Shown here: in pieces, positions 40,060-47,998 of the stretch
Layout of the letters: each line of letters begins with the position of its first letter
Numbering within the stretch: the first letter of the stretch is position 1
DNA from: JAGZHZ01 sp963929865
GTDB taxonomy: Bacteria; Bacillota; Clostridia; Lachnospirales; Lachnospiraceae
Assembly (NCBI GenBank): GCA_963929865.1
Contig: CAWVKK010000060.1
Coordinates: 1-48,313 of the forward strand
DNA length: 48,313 nucleotides
Direction: 5' to 3'
Position numbers and translations under genes: made by a program
Notes under the pieces: generated by a model
Told to the model about the DNA's origin: nothing
Seen by the model: the letters and a program-made list of their open reading frames with translations, nothing else
Databases searched by the model: none

Positions 40060-41914
40060 ATTTATGACCCTCCTGCGGCGCTGCTTCCTCATGACCGTCA
40101 GCGCCGTCTTTTTCTGACTCTTGTTCTGCCTTTTTCTGTTCTTTGTTTTCTTTTTTCTCTTTTCCTTCTACTGCGGGCTCGATTGCGCTCTCCATCAGCA
40201 GGCGCACAACGTCCACCTTGCCGTGCTCCCGGATCTTTTTCAGAATCGGGTGTTCCATCAGCCCGCCTGTGATCGACGAAATTCCATTTAGTATGATCGC
40301 TTTCCCAGGAACCTCTGTCGCGCGCAGCTCTATGCGCTCTCCCTCAAAGCACACTTTAAGTATCCGCCTGAATGCATCCTCCAGATAGGAGATCACAATC
40401 TTCAGGACGCTGCACCCTTCCTCGTCTGTGCAGAAGCTTCCCTCCGCCGCCACGCGGTAAATCTCCCCGTGCAGATTCAGTGTTCCTTCCTTCGCCCCAT
40501 CCATTCCCAATTCCAGTCTCTTCTCCTCTTCTCCCTCCATAACCGTCATAAAAAACCGGTCTTCCCCGCACTCAAATCCGATTTCCCGGATGCCGTCCGT
40601 ATAATTGTTGTGAAAAACCTGCCCCATCAGAGGGAACAGCCCTATATAGGCAGCCTCTATCTCATATCTCTTCCCATCCAGCTTTTTTGCCTTTCTCTGC
40701 CAGGAATCATCCGCTGTCTTTTTTCTGTGCCATCCTCCCGCGAGGATCTTCTTCCGGCGCTTCACAGGCTGGGACAGCCTCCGCTCAGCCTCTCTGAGCT
40801 TCTGCTGCTCTCTTTTGTCTTCCTCCCGTCTCTCTCCGGCTTCTCCCGGCTTTGGCAGATACCGCTCCAGGATATCCTGCATCGCGTTGCTCGTAAAAAA
40901 TTCCTCGTTCCCGGCTGTCGTTGCGACCACCATCTGAATGTCAGGATAGACAAAGACGTTTTGTCCCATCATTCCGTTGAATGCAAAGCTTCCCTCTCTG
41001 CGCCCCATCCAGATCTGATAGCCGTATCCTGAAAATCCCGTCTCCTGCCCGGGAGTGACCTTCTTTGTGACAGACTGTTCCACCCACTGCGCCGGGAGAA
41101 TCTGCCTGCCCTGCCATTCTCCTCCCTGCAGATAAAGCTGTCCCAGCTTCGCCATATCCTCCAGGCGCAGAAACAGTCCCCATCCGCCCTTTGTGATGCC
41201 TTTGGGACAGCTCTCCCAGAAGACGTCCTTGATGCCCAAAGGCTCAAACAGGCGCGGACGCAGGTAATCCGTCAGCGTTTCCCCCGTCACCTGCGTGACC
41301 ACGGCTGAGAGCATATACGTATTCATACTGTTGTACTCAAACGCGTCCCCCGGTTCGCCGTGCGCGGCGGATTCCAGAAAGCTTTTGACCCAGTCGTCTC
41401 CTGAGACGGCTCCCGTCTCGTTGAAGGCAACCCCGCTCGTCATCGTCAGGAGATGCTCCACCGTCAGGTTTTTTCTCCTGAGAAGCGAGATCAGGCTGGC
41501 GTCTCTCTTTAGGACGTCCACAATCTTCGTGTCCAGTGAAAGCTTTCCCTCCTGAATCAGCAGTCCGACGGCCATAGACACGACGCTTTTTCCCATCGAA
41601 TAGACGGCGTGCCATACTTCTTTGCGGTACGGGTAAAAGCTCGTCTCTGCGATCACCTTTCCGTTTTTCAAAACCATGATGCCGTGCAGATGAAGCGTTT
41701 TTTCCTGTTCCAGCGCTTCAAGCATTTCTCTGATTCTGGAAGATTCGATTCCCTGAGACTCCGCAGACGCGCGCTCAAGCGGCTGCGGGCAAGGGGAAGC
41801 TTCCGGAAAATCAGGTTTTTGCGGAAAAAAAGTTACTCTGCTGATTCCGTCTGTCTTTCCTCTGATCAGATTCCAGATCAATTCTATTGCAGCTGCGTCT
41901 TTTACAATCGCCAT
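40046..41914 (-). CDS. Serine hydrolase of the beta-lactamase/penicillin-binding fold with C-terminal extension
   Basis: About 622 residues. The N-terminal domain of some 370 residues is a class C beta-lactamase-like hydrolase. It has the SxxK motif in HAVYSMGKSVVSMA (Ser106/Lys109 from this start) and the YxN-like tyrosine in FEYNSMNTYML. Related features are LTVEHLLTMTSG, GWGLFLRLEDMAKLGQLY and GYGYQIWMGR. The C-terminal 230 residues include a charged linker and a beta-rich region, then end in a Lys/Glu-rich tail. No signal peptide or membrane helix is seen, so it appears cytoplasmic. ATG 41914 has AAGGGAAAG upstream; ATG 41977 is the longer alternative. It probably acts on esters or amides rather than on beta-lactams. 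Confidence 0.85.
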   Translation of the reverse strand: MAIVKDAAAIELIWNLIRGKTDGISRVTFFPQKPDFPEASPCPQPLERASAESQGIESSRIREMLEALEQEKTLHLHGIMVLKNGKVIAETSFYPYRKEVWHAVYSMGKSVVSMAVGLLIQEGKLSLDTKIVDVLKRDASLISLLRRKNLTVEHLLTMTSGVAFNETGAVSGDDWVKSFLESAAHGEPGDAFEYNSMNTYMLSAVVTQVTGETLTDYLRPRLFEPLGIKDVFWESCPKGITKGGWGLFLRLEDMAKLGQLYLQGGEWQGRQILPAQWVEQSVTKKVTPGQETGFSGYGYQIWMGRREGSFAFNGMMGQNVFVYPDIQMVVATTAGNEEFFTSNAMQDILERYLPKPGEAGERREEDKREQQKLREAERRLSQPVKRRKKILAGGWHRKKTADDSWQRKAKKLDGKRYEIEAAYIGLFPLMGQVFHNNYTDGIREIGFECGEDRFFMTVMEGEEEKRLELGMDGAKEGTLNLHGEIYRVAAEGSFCTDEEGCSVLKIVISYLEDAFRRILKVCFEGERIELRATEVPGKAIILNGISSITGGLMEHPILKKIREHGKVDVVRLLMESAIEPAVEGKEKKENKEQKKAEQESEKDGADGHEEAAPQEGHKYEMQ

Positions 41915-42013
41915 ACTTTCCCTTACTTCCTCCATTTCTGAATTTTTTCGGTGTTTGGTGTCTGGTTTCTTTTTCATCTGCTGCCGGCAAAATACCGCTG
42001 CCGGATTATTTTT

Positions 42014-42041
42014 ATTTTATCAAAAGCTGTCTGTATTTCAA
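42014..42041 (-). promoter_or_regulatory. Promoter of the hydrolase-thiE-HAD operon
   Basis: On the minus strand, TTGAAA (42036-42041) and TAAAAT (42014-42019) are 16 bases apart, each with 5 of 6 consensus bases. They lie about 100 bases upstream of the chosen hydrolase start. Confidence 0.6.
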
Positions 42042-42058
42042 GTACCCAATGCGGCAAT

Positions 42059-42113
42059 TAGACATCTGACCGTGTTTTGTCTAAAAAATAGACATTTTGT
42101 CTTATTTTGTCTG
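42059..42113. repeat. Five TGTCT/AGACA half-sites upstream of the radical SAM gene
   Basis: TAGACA (42059-42064), TGTCTA (42078-42083), TAGACA (42089-42094), TGTCTT (42098-42103) and TGTCTG (42108-42113). The second and third form a perfect palindrome TGTCTA-N5-TAGACA. The forward copies, each preceded by TTT, start 20 and then 10 bases apart, on the same helix face. The arrangement looks like a multi-site operator between the divergent hydrolase and radical SAM genes. Confidence 0.7.
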
Positions 42114-42182
42114 TTTTCAAAAAATTTTTGCCGGGTTACATTCTTAGTATCAAATTATCATATTTAAAATGGAGGTTTATCT

Positions 42183-43592
42183 ATGTCATTTCAGGATTTT
42201 AAAGATCATACAACGCGCGCCCTTGTCTCAAAAACCATCGATATCGCTCTGTCCTATGTCAATAAGGACCGCCAGAGAGGACTTTTGCGCCTTACAGACA
42301 TTGCCCAGAGGCTGATGGGAGATGAATTCGGCTCTGCCGTCTTTGACAGTGCCAGAAAGCTCATCGAAAATCCCGATTCTAAATGGATGAAATTTGCGAA
42401 CCAGCTTTTGGACGAGGCAGACCCGCATGTCGTAAAGATGCACGTCCTCAACGCCGGATACCAGGCCGGCTTCTATGGCTTTTCCAAGACGTGTGATTTT
42501 GCCGAAAAACACGGCTTCCGGATTCCTTGGATCATTCTGATGGATCCCACCTCCGCCTGCAACCGGCGCTGCACCGGGTGCTGGTCGGCTGAATACGGTC
42601 ATAAGGTCAGTATGTCGTATGAGGATTTAGACCGTATTGTGTCGCAGGGGGAAGAACTCGGCATCTATTTTTATATGATGACAGGCGGAGAACCTCTGAT
42701 GAGAAAAAAAGATATCGTAAAGCTCGCCGAGAAGCACAGAAAAAGCTTCTTCTATGCGTTCACAAACGGTACTCTGGTCGACGAGGCATTTTGCTGTGAG
42801 ATGCAGCGCCTTGGAAATATTTCCCTTGCCGTCAGCGTGGAAGGCTTTGAGGAGCAGAACGATGCGCGCCGCGGACAGGGATGCTTTCAGAAGGCGATGG
42901 ATGCGATGGATCTGCTGAAAAAGCATGGTCTGATCTTCGGCACCTCCATCTGCTATACGGCTTTGAATTACGAGACTGTCACCAGCGATGCGTTCCTCGA
43001 TCTCCTGATCGAAAAGGGCGTGCGCTATACCTGGTATTTCCACTATATGCCGGTCGGAAACAACGCCTCCGCCGATCTGCTGCTGACGCCTGAGCAGCGG
43101 GAGTACATGTATCACCGCGTCCGCGAAATCCGTTCTGCGGACGGCGGAAAACCGATCTTTGCCATCGACTTTCAAAATGACGGCGAGTTCGTGGGAGGCT
43201 GCATCGCTGGGGGCAGATTTTACTGTCACATTAACCCCAACGGCGATGTGGAGCCGTGCGTCTTTATCCACTATTCCAACGCCAACATCCACGACAAAAC
43301 GCTGCTCGAGTGCTTAAGCCAGCCGCTTTTTCTGGAATATCAGAAATCCCAGCCGTTCCATCAAAATCATCTCCGCCCCTGCGCCATGCTGGAAAACCCG
43401 GATTGTCTTGTCAGAATTGTCCGCGACACCGGCGCACAGAGCACAGACCTGGAAAGCCCTGAGAGCGCGGAGCACCTGTGCGGAAAATGCGTCTCCTATG
43501 CGCGCAGCTGGGCGCCGACCGCAGACCGCCTCGCCAGCGCTCATTCCCGCGCAGCCGACGCACGCCGGGCGCAGGCGGAACCGCTTGAGTGA
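42183..43592 (+). CDS. Radical SAM protein with C-terminal cysteine-rich (SPASM-like) region
   Basis: A 469-residue radical SAM enzyme. The 4Fe-4S/SAM motif is C126-NRR-C130-TG-C133 (CX3CX2C), in PTSACNRRCTGCW. The glycine-rich SAM contact MMTGGEPLMRKKD follows. After the barrel come many cysteines (GGCIAGGRFYC, GDVEPCVFI, LRPCAMLENPDCL, HLCGKC) that suggest at least one auxiliary cluster, as in SPASM or Twitch domains. An unusual 100-residue helical N-terminal extension precedes the barrel. No peptide substrate gene was seen beside it. The GGAGG ribosome site is 7 bases before the ATG. A TetR-type gene follows on the same strand. The reaction is unknown. Confidence 0.88.
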   Translation: MSFQDFKDHTTRALVSKTIDIALSYVNKDRQRGLLRLTDIAQRLMGDEFGSAVFDSARKLIENPDSKWMKFANQLLDEADPHVVKMHVLNAGYQAGFYGFSKTCDFAEKHGFRIPWIILMDPTSACNRRCTGCWSAEYGHKVSMSYEDLDRIVSQGEELGIYFYMMTGGEPLMRKKDIVKLAEKHRKSFFYAFTNGTLVDEAFCCEMQRLGNISLAVSVEGFEEQNDARRGQGCFQKAMDAMDLLKKHGLIFGTSICYTALNYETVTSDAFLDLLIEKGVRYTWYFHYMPVGNNASADLLLTPEQREYMYHRVREIRSADGGKPIFAIDFQNDGEFVGGCIAGGRFYCHINPNGDVEPCVFIHYSNANIHDKTLLECLSQPLFLEYQKSQPFHQNHLRPCAMLENPDCLVRIVRDTGAQSTDLESPESAEHLCGKCVSYARSWAPTADRLASAHSRAADARRAQAEPLE

Positions 43593-43659
43593 CGCGTCTG
43601 CCATTTTGACGCCCTTTCTTTTTGGCACGCCGAAAACAATACCAAATCTTTTTGTTTTG

Positions 43660-43712
43660 TGATATGATGATGCCAGGGGCAAAAGACCTTCTGACCTTTT
43701 GCCCCTGGCATC
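43660..43712 (+). promoter_or_regulatory. Extended -10 promoter with a 17-bp perfect inverted repeat at the TetR gene
   Basis: TGATATGAT (43660-43668) is an extended -10. Starting directly after it, arms 43669-43685 and 43696-43712 are perfectly complementary over 17 bases around a 10-base loop. The repeat covers the expected transcription start and the first bases of the leader. No T-tract follows on either strand, so it is more likely an operator or a leader stem-loop than a terminator. Confidence 0.75.
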
Positions 43713-43754
43713 GTCACCGTAAAGGCAGCCTGAAAGAAAGGATGAAACAAACTT

Positions 43755-44348
43755 ATGACCTCGCACACAAAAAAGGCGATAGAAAACTCTTTTTTAAAGC
43801 TTCTGAATGAATATCCGTTCTCCCGCATCACCGTAAAGATGATTGTGGAGGACTGCCATGTCAACCGCAACTCTTTTTATTATCACTTTCAGGACATCCC
43901 CTCTCTGCTCGAGGAGGTCACAATCCAGTACGCCAATCAGGTCCTCGACGCGATTCCGAGCGACCGCACGTTGGGGGAAAGTATCGAAATTATCCTGGAA
44001 TTTGTCGTATCCAACAAAAAAGCTCTTTTACATATCTGGAAATCTATTAAGCGGGAAGTGTTTGAAGAAAATCTGATGCGTGTCTGTGAATATATCATCG
44101 ACCGGTATATCACCTCTCTGTTTTCCGACACGCCTCTGGACCAGGAATCCCTGTCGTTAATCAAGAATTTTTTAAAGTGTGAAATTTTTGGTCAGCTCAC
44201 GGACTGGCTGAACCAAAATATGTCTTTCGATATCGTAGCGCATATCCGCAAGCTGTGTTACTTTTTTGAGGGAACGTTCCGGATCGCTGTGGAAAATCAC
44301 AGTCAGACGGGTAATGCGCCTCTGCGGCTGCCCTCTGCGCGGTCCTGA
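43755..44348 (+). CDS. TetR-family regulator
   Basis: A 197-residue regulator. The N-terminal helix-turn-helix is AIENSFLKLLNEYPFSRITV then KMIVEDCHVNRNSFYYHFQD (about residues 8-48), which is the TetR-type DNA-binding domain. The C-terminal helical part, ending in LTDWLNQNMSFDIVAHIRKL, resembles the TetR_C/DhaS-type ligand domain. It lies 160 bases downstream of the radical SAM gene with its own promoter and a large palindrome at the start site, which suggests autoregulation. The radical SAM gene is another plausible target. The ligand is unknown. Confidence 0.88.
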   Translation: MTSHTKKAIENSFLKLLNEYPFSRITVKMIVEDCHVNRNSFYYHFQDIPSLLEEVTIQYANQVLDAIPSDRTLGESIEIILEFVVSNKKALLHIWKSIKREVFEENLMRVCEYIIDRYITSLFSDTPLDQESLSLIKNFLKCEIFGQLTDWLNQNMSFDIVAHIRKLCYFFEGTFRIAVENHSQTGNAPLRLPSARS

Positions 44349-44451
44349 TCCGCCTGCTGCCGCCAATCAGTCCTCTTTGCTCCGACGGTCTTTCGATAGA
44401 GGGAATCGCGTTTAAGATGCGAGGGCAGACGCTGTGGAAGCCGCCCTGCTT

Positions 44452-45009
44452 CTATTTCAGTTTTGCCCCGTCGCGAAACGCATTCCCCACCTTCTCCCCG
44501 ATCACATGGTACGCATTCCCCACCGGGTCAAACGTGATCGGTGCAAGCTTCGCCACATCGATTTTTCCATCCGTAAGAATACTCTCGTCAGCGCTCACAT
44601 TGACGATCTCGCCAAAGAGATGGCACGTCTCCGGATCGTAGCTGATCAGCCTGCACTCCAGCGTCATCGGAAGCTCCTCGATGACCGGCGCGTCCACAAA
44701 CTCCGCCTTTGCCGTGTGAAAGCCTGCCTTCTCCATCTTGTCCGGCGTATGATTGCCTGATACCATGCCGACATAGTCGCAGGCAGCCATCTGCGCCGCC
44801 GTGGCCATGCTTACGGTGAAAGCCTTTCTCGCCAGGATGTTTTTCGTCGTCTTATGACCGGCGCTGATGCACATGCACAGCTCCGTGTCGCAGCTGATGC
44901 CGCCCCACGCCGCGTTCATCGCATTTGCCTTTCCGTCCTCATCGTAGCTTCCGATTATAAATACCGGCTGCGGATACGTCCACGGTTTTGCTCCAAAATT
45001 TTTTCTCAT
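44452..45009 (-). CDS. Flavin reductase-like FMN-binding protein
   Basis: A 185-residue split-barrel flavoprotein of the flavin reductase/DIM6-NTAB family. Features include PVFIIGSYDEDGKANAMNAA, GHKTTKNILARKAFTVSMAT, MVSGNHTPDKMEKAGF, and the conserved late segment ITFDPVGNAYHVIGEKVGNAF. Members bind FMN and reduce flavins or small substrates with NAD(P)H. Nothing in the neighbourhood fixes the substrate. It is a single gene on the minus strand, converging on the TetR-type gene across about 100 bases with no clear terminator. Confidence 0.92.
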   Translation of the reverse strand: MRKNFGAKPWTYPQPVFIIGSYDEDGKANAMNAAWGGISCDTELCMCISAGHKTTKNILARKAFTVSMATAAQMAACDYVGMVSGNHTPDKMEKAGFHTAKAEFVDAPVIEELPMTLECRLISYDPETCHLFGEIVNVSADESILTDGKIDVAKLAPITFDPVGNAYHVIGEKVGNAFRDGAKLK

Positions 45010-45089
45010 CGTAAAATCCTCCTGTCACAATTTGCTCAATTTACAATCTCTTTCACTATATCTTTTTTCCCCGCCATCATAATACTCAT

Positions 45090-45650
45090 TCATCTTTTTT
45101 GAGATATCTGTCTGTCCTCTTCCCATTTCTCCTTTGTAAGGCAGTTTACATGTCCCGTCCGCTTTTCACCCATCAGCGGGACATCCATATCCTCTGTGGT
45201 CCACTGATACTGAAAGCCGACTTTTTCCTGTACCCGCTTCGATTTCGCATTGCCGTCATAGTAGCCGCACCAGATTTTCTTCATTCCAAGATCCTCAAAA
45301 GCACGCCGGATCAGCTCACGCGCCGCTTCCGGAATCAGCCCCTGCCCCCAAAGCGGCTTTCCAATCCAGTACCCTAACTCGCATTCATCGTCTCTCTGGG
45401 TCATATCCGTATGACCGTTTAATTTCAGCTCAATCGCCCCGACAGCTCTGTTGTCTGACTTCAGACACACGGCATAGGCTTCCTTTCCGCAGAAAACTGT
45501 CCGGATCACCTCCCGGCTCTCGCCCACACTCTGGTGGGGCGGCCATCCGGCAATCGGTCCCACAGCCGGGTCACTTGCATAGAGATATAAGTCCTCCGCA
45601 TCGCTCTCTTTCCATGGGCGGAGGATTAAGCGCTCTGTCTCTAAGATCAT
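45090..45650 (-). CDS. GNAT-family N-acetyltransferase (RimJ/RimL-like)
   Basis: A 186-residue acetyltransferase. It begins MILETERLILRPWKESDAED, typical of the RimJ/RimL group, and has ELGYWIGKPLWGQGLIPEAA, the acetyl-CoA pyrophosphate-binding motif. The C-terminal KIWCGYYDGNAKSKRVQEKV and GFQYQW complete the fold. The substrate could be a protein N terminus or a small amine. The ATG at 45650 is preceded by AAAGGAG; an in-frame extension to 45716 overlaps the PHP gene and lacks a ribosome site. It lies downstream of the PHP gene and may be co-transcribed. Confidence 0.9.
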   Translation of the reverse strand: MILETERLILRPWKESDAEDLYLYASDPAVGPIAGWPPHQSVGESREVIRTVFCGKEAYAVCLKSDNRAVGAIELKLNGHTDMTQRDDECELGYWIGKPLWGQGLIPEAARELIRRAFEDLGMKKIWCGYYDGNAKSKRVQEKVGFQYQWTTEDMDVPLMGEKRTGHVNCLTKEKWEEDRQISQKR

Positions 45651-45700
45651 CTGTCTATCACTCCTTTCTTTTTCTATTCTGCCATATTTTAGAGCGGGGT

Positions 45701-46582
45701 TCAATAAATAAAACATATATCATTTACCCCTAATTTGCTGAGCAAGGGCTGAAACTCTGAACAGGGAAACTTGCAGTCCATTGTCTCCAGATGATCTTTG
45801 CCATGGAAGTCGCTTCCGGCAGAATAGAAAAGATGATTTTCATCTGCAATAAGGCGAAGATACTTCCTCTCTTCTTCTGTATATGGTCCATATGACGTTT
45901 CCATGCCGCCATGCTCCTTGGCAAGCGTTTTAAAGTACCTGGCAAGCTCCCTGTTTGCTTTATCGTCCATTCGGTAATAGAGCAGATGAGCGAGGACAGC
46001 AATTCCATTGGCACTTAATATCGCCTCAATGCATTCTTCCATGCTGACATAGGGCAATGCTGACTCTACGTATGCCTTACGTTTTCCAAATTCACCAATG
46101 TATTCGTCAAACGCTTCCTCAGCCGTATGAACATATCCGAGTTTCCTCATTTTATTTGCAATATGGATTCGACCCACATGACGGCTTTTCGGATATTCCC
46201 TTTCGAGATCATCATACGTTCCAATATAGATTCCGCAGTCTTCCAGGCGTTTGAAAATCTTTTCGAGATATGGTCTTCGATCAGGATGATTCTTGTTGAA
46301 TATCTCCTGAATTTTAGGATGATTTGGATCAAATCCCAGGGCAACCACATGAATTTCATGTTGTATATGGGCAGGGTCCGTATAGATGCAGCTGATTTCG
46401 CTTCCCTGAACTAAGGCAATATCACGATGATCCAGCCGAAGTTTTGTCAAATCCTGCGTGCAGTTGTGGTCCGTAATAGCCAAAACCTTAATTCTGCACC
46501 GTTTTGCTTCTTCTACTACATTTTCTGCCGAAAACATACCATCCGATAATGTGGTATGAACATGAAAATCTACATTACTCAT
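45701..46582 (-). CDS. PHP-domain phosphoesterase
   Basis: A 293-residue polymerase-and-histidinol-phosphatase type enzyme. Metal-binding motifs in order are DFHVHTTLSDGMFS, ITDHNC, GSEISC, a conserved HVGRIHIA, an LAHLLYY segment and a C-terminal GSDFHGKDH. It resembles the TrpH/YciV group of nucleotide 5'-phosphatases and exonucleases. The coding sequence is more AT-rich than the genes to its left. The start follows a GGAGAGGAG-type ribosome site. The exact substrate is not known. Confidence 0.9.
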   Translation of the reverse strand: MSNVDFHVHTTLSDGMFSAENVVEEAKRCRIKVLAITDHNCTQDLTKLRLDHRDIALVQGSEISCIYTDPAHIQHEIHVVALGFDPNHPKIQEIFNKNHPDRRPYLEKIFKRLEDCGIYIGTYDDLEREYPKSRHVGRIHIANKMRKLGYVHTAEEAFDEYIGEFGKRKAYVESALPYVSMEECIEAILSANGIAVLAHLLYYRMDDKANRELARYFKTLAKEHGGMETSYGPYTEEERKYLRLIADENHLFYSAGSDFHGKDHLETMDCKFPCSEFQPLLSKLGVNDICFIY

Positions 46583-46729
46583 TTCTTTTGCTCCTCTCCT
46601 GTTTTATGTATTATTACAGTATCACAGTTTAAAGCATTTAAAAATAGACGTTATCATCTTATTTATAACATTATTAAATTTTTTATTTTCTATTTTTGAT
46701 ATCTATTTTTTTATTTCTGACTGTTTTTA

Positions 46730-46758
46730 TTGATTTCCTGTTGATCCGGTTATACAAT
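46730..46758 (+). promoter_or_regulatory. Putative promoter of the AT-rich HTH gene
   Basis: TTGATT (46730-46735) and TACAAT (46753-46758) are 17 bases apart, about 45 bases upstream of the start codon. Confidence 0.55.
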
Positions 46759-46804
46759 AAAACTGTCAAATAACATCCTAAAATTCTTATGCGGAGCGAA
46801 TATC

Positions 46805-47998
46805 ATGAAAAATACTTCGGCAGATACGAAATCAAAAAATGCGGGCAACGAATTCGACTACAATGCTCTTGTAAAAAAAAGATTATATGAGTGGAGAAAA
46901 AATTTTGAAAAAGCGCTTGGCGGACAAACTTTAAATTATGCAGGAATAGCAGATATGATGGAGAGCAGATACCATATTCATACTTCACCGGGAAAGATTC
47001 GTGATATGCTTGATGGGACTTCGCACCGGGAAGTGAAGCTTTCAGAGTTAGTGGCGCTCGCTCAAATCTTCGATATCCCCTTATGGAATATTTGCGAATG
47101 TCCTGAAGCATCGGACGAATATATCTCAAATATTCATTTGTCCCGTCTCGTTAAAGGCGGCAAGCATAAAGATTCTGCTATTCGTCAGCTCACCAATTCT
47201 TATTATAAGGGCGATTATTATTGCTATTATTTTCATGCCAAGCATCGCCAGGAGTGTCTCAAACCCATTGAAGACAGCAAAATTGAAGAGGCAAAGATGA
47301 CGATAGATATAAAAGAAGGGCATACAATTGTAACTCTTGAGGAGATGAAAGCGGGCACAACATTTTGCGGAGATCCGATGCCATCTTTTAAGCTTGCAGG
47401 AACTTTAAAACTCTTTGAAAATACCTCTATAGCCTACAGTTTTATTTCAGACGAAACTGGCCGCAGAGCTATGGCTCTTATGTTTAAATATTTAAATTTA
47501 AGCGCTGACATTCGCTACTATATGCCTGTAGGAATGCTCACATTTTCTCTTAATGAAACATCTGAGCCGCTGTTTCAGAAAATGGCTGTTTTCAGAGTCC
47601 GGCAAGATTGCAGGGATTCACAGACCGCGGATATGCTGCGTGGAATTCTGGCTCTCAATACCGCACCGATTGTAATTGATCAAGATACATTAGATAAACT
47701 GCGCAAGGATGAAACACTTGGAAAACTATTGGCACCTGATAAAGCAGTAATAAATAATTGTTCTCTTTTCTCTGAAGCTGCAATCAGAAGCAACGCATAC
47801 TTCCTTCAGGATGAAAATGAAAGGATCCAATTAATGCTTCAAATCCGGAAGAACAGTTTATACCCTTCGCATGAAATTGTGTATGAACCTGAACCTTTCA
47901 GTGATTTTATAAAAAACCATCAGCTGCGTCAAGCTGCTCATGCAGAATTTGTTGAAGAATTCAAGCGAAAGCAGAAATCAAATGTAAGCGCCAAATAG
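46805..47998 (+). CDS. Hypothetical protein with a possible N-terminal Xre-like helix-turn-helix
   Basis: A 397-residue protein I do not recognise. Residues about 38-95 (LNYAGIADMMESRYHIHTSP then KIRDMLDGTSHREVKLSELV, ending FDIPLWNICECPE) look like a phage-repressor or Xre-type DNA-binding domain. After it comes a long alpha/beta region with no motif I know. Tracts such as KGDYYCYYFHAKHRQECLKP and HTIVTLEEMKAGTTFCGDPM may form a ligand-sensing beta domain. A second part (residues about 215-290) is hydrophobic-patterned but not membrane-spanning. Its codons are AT-rich compared with the rest of the window, which may mean lateral transfer. A regulatory role is only a suggestion. Confidence 0.72.
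   Translation: MKNTSADTKSKNAGNEFDYNALVKKRLYEWRKNFEKALGGQTLNYAGIADMMESRYHIHTSPGKIRDMLDGTSHREVKLSELVALAQIFDIPLWNICECPEASDEYISNIHLSRLVKGGKHKDSAIRQLTNSYYKGDYYCYYFHAKHRQECLKPIEDSKIEEAKMTIDIKEGHTIVTLEEMKAGTTFCGDPMPSFKLAGTLKLFENTSIAYSFISDETGRRAMALMFKYLNLSADIRYYMPVGMLTFSLNETSEPLFQKMAVFRVRQDCRDSQTADMLRGILALNTAPIVIDQDTLDKLRKDETLGKLLAPDKAVINNCSLFSEAAIRSNAYFLQDENERIQLMLQIRKNSLYPSHEIVYEPEPFSDFIKNHQLRQAAHAEFVEEFKRKQKSNVSAK

Noticed and set aside
41915..42060. TPP riboswitch in front of the hydrolase-thiE operon
   Set aside because: The conserved CTGAGA and ACCTGA-type elements of the THI box were not seen on the minus strand.
44349..44451. Terminator between TetR and flavin reductase genes
   Set aside because: A GCAGGGC/GCCCT-type stem can be drawn, but it has no T-tract and is likely chance.
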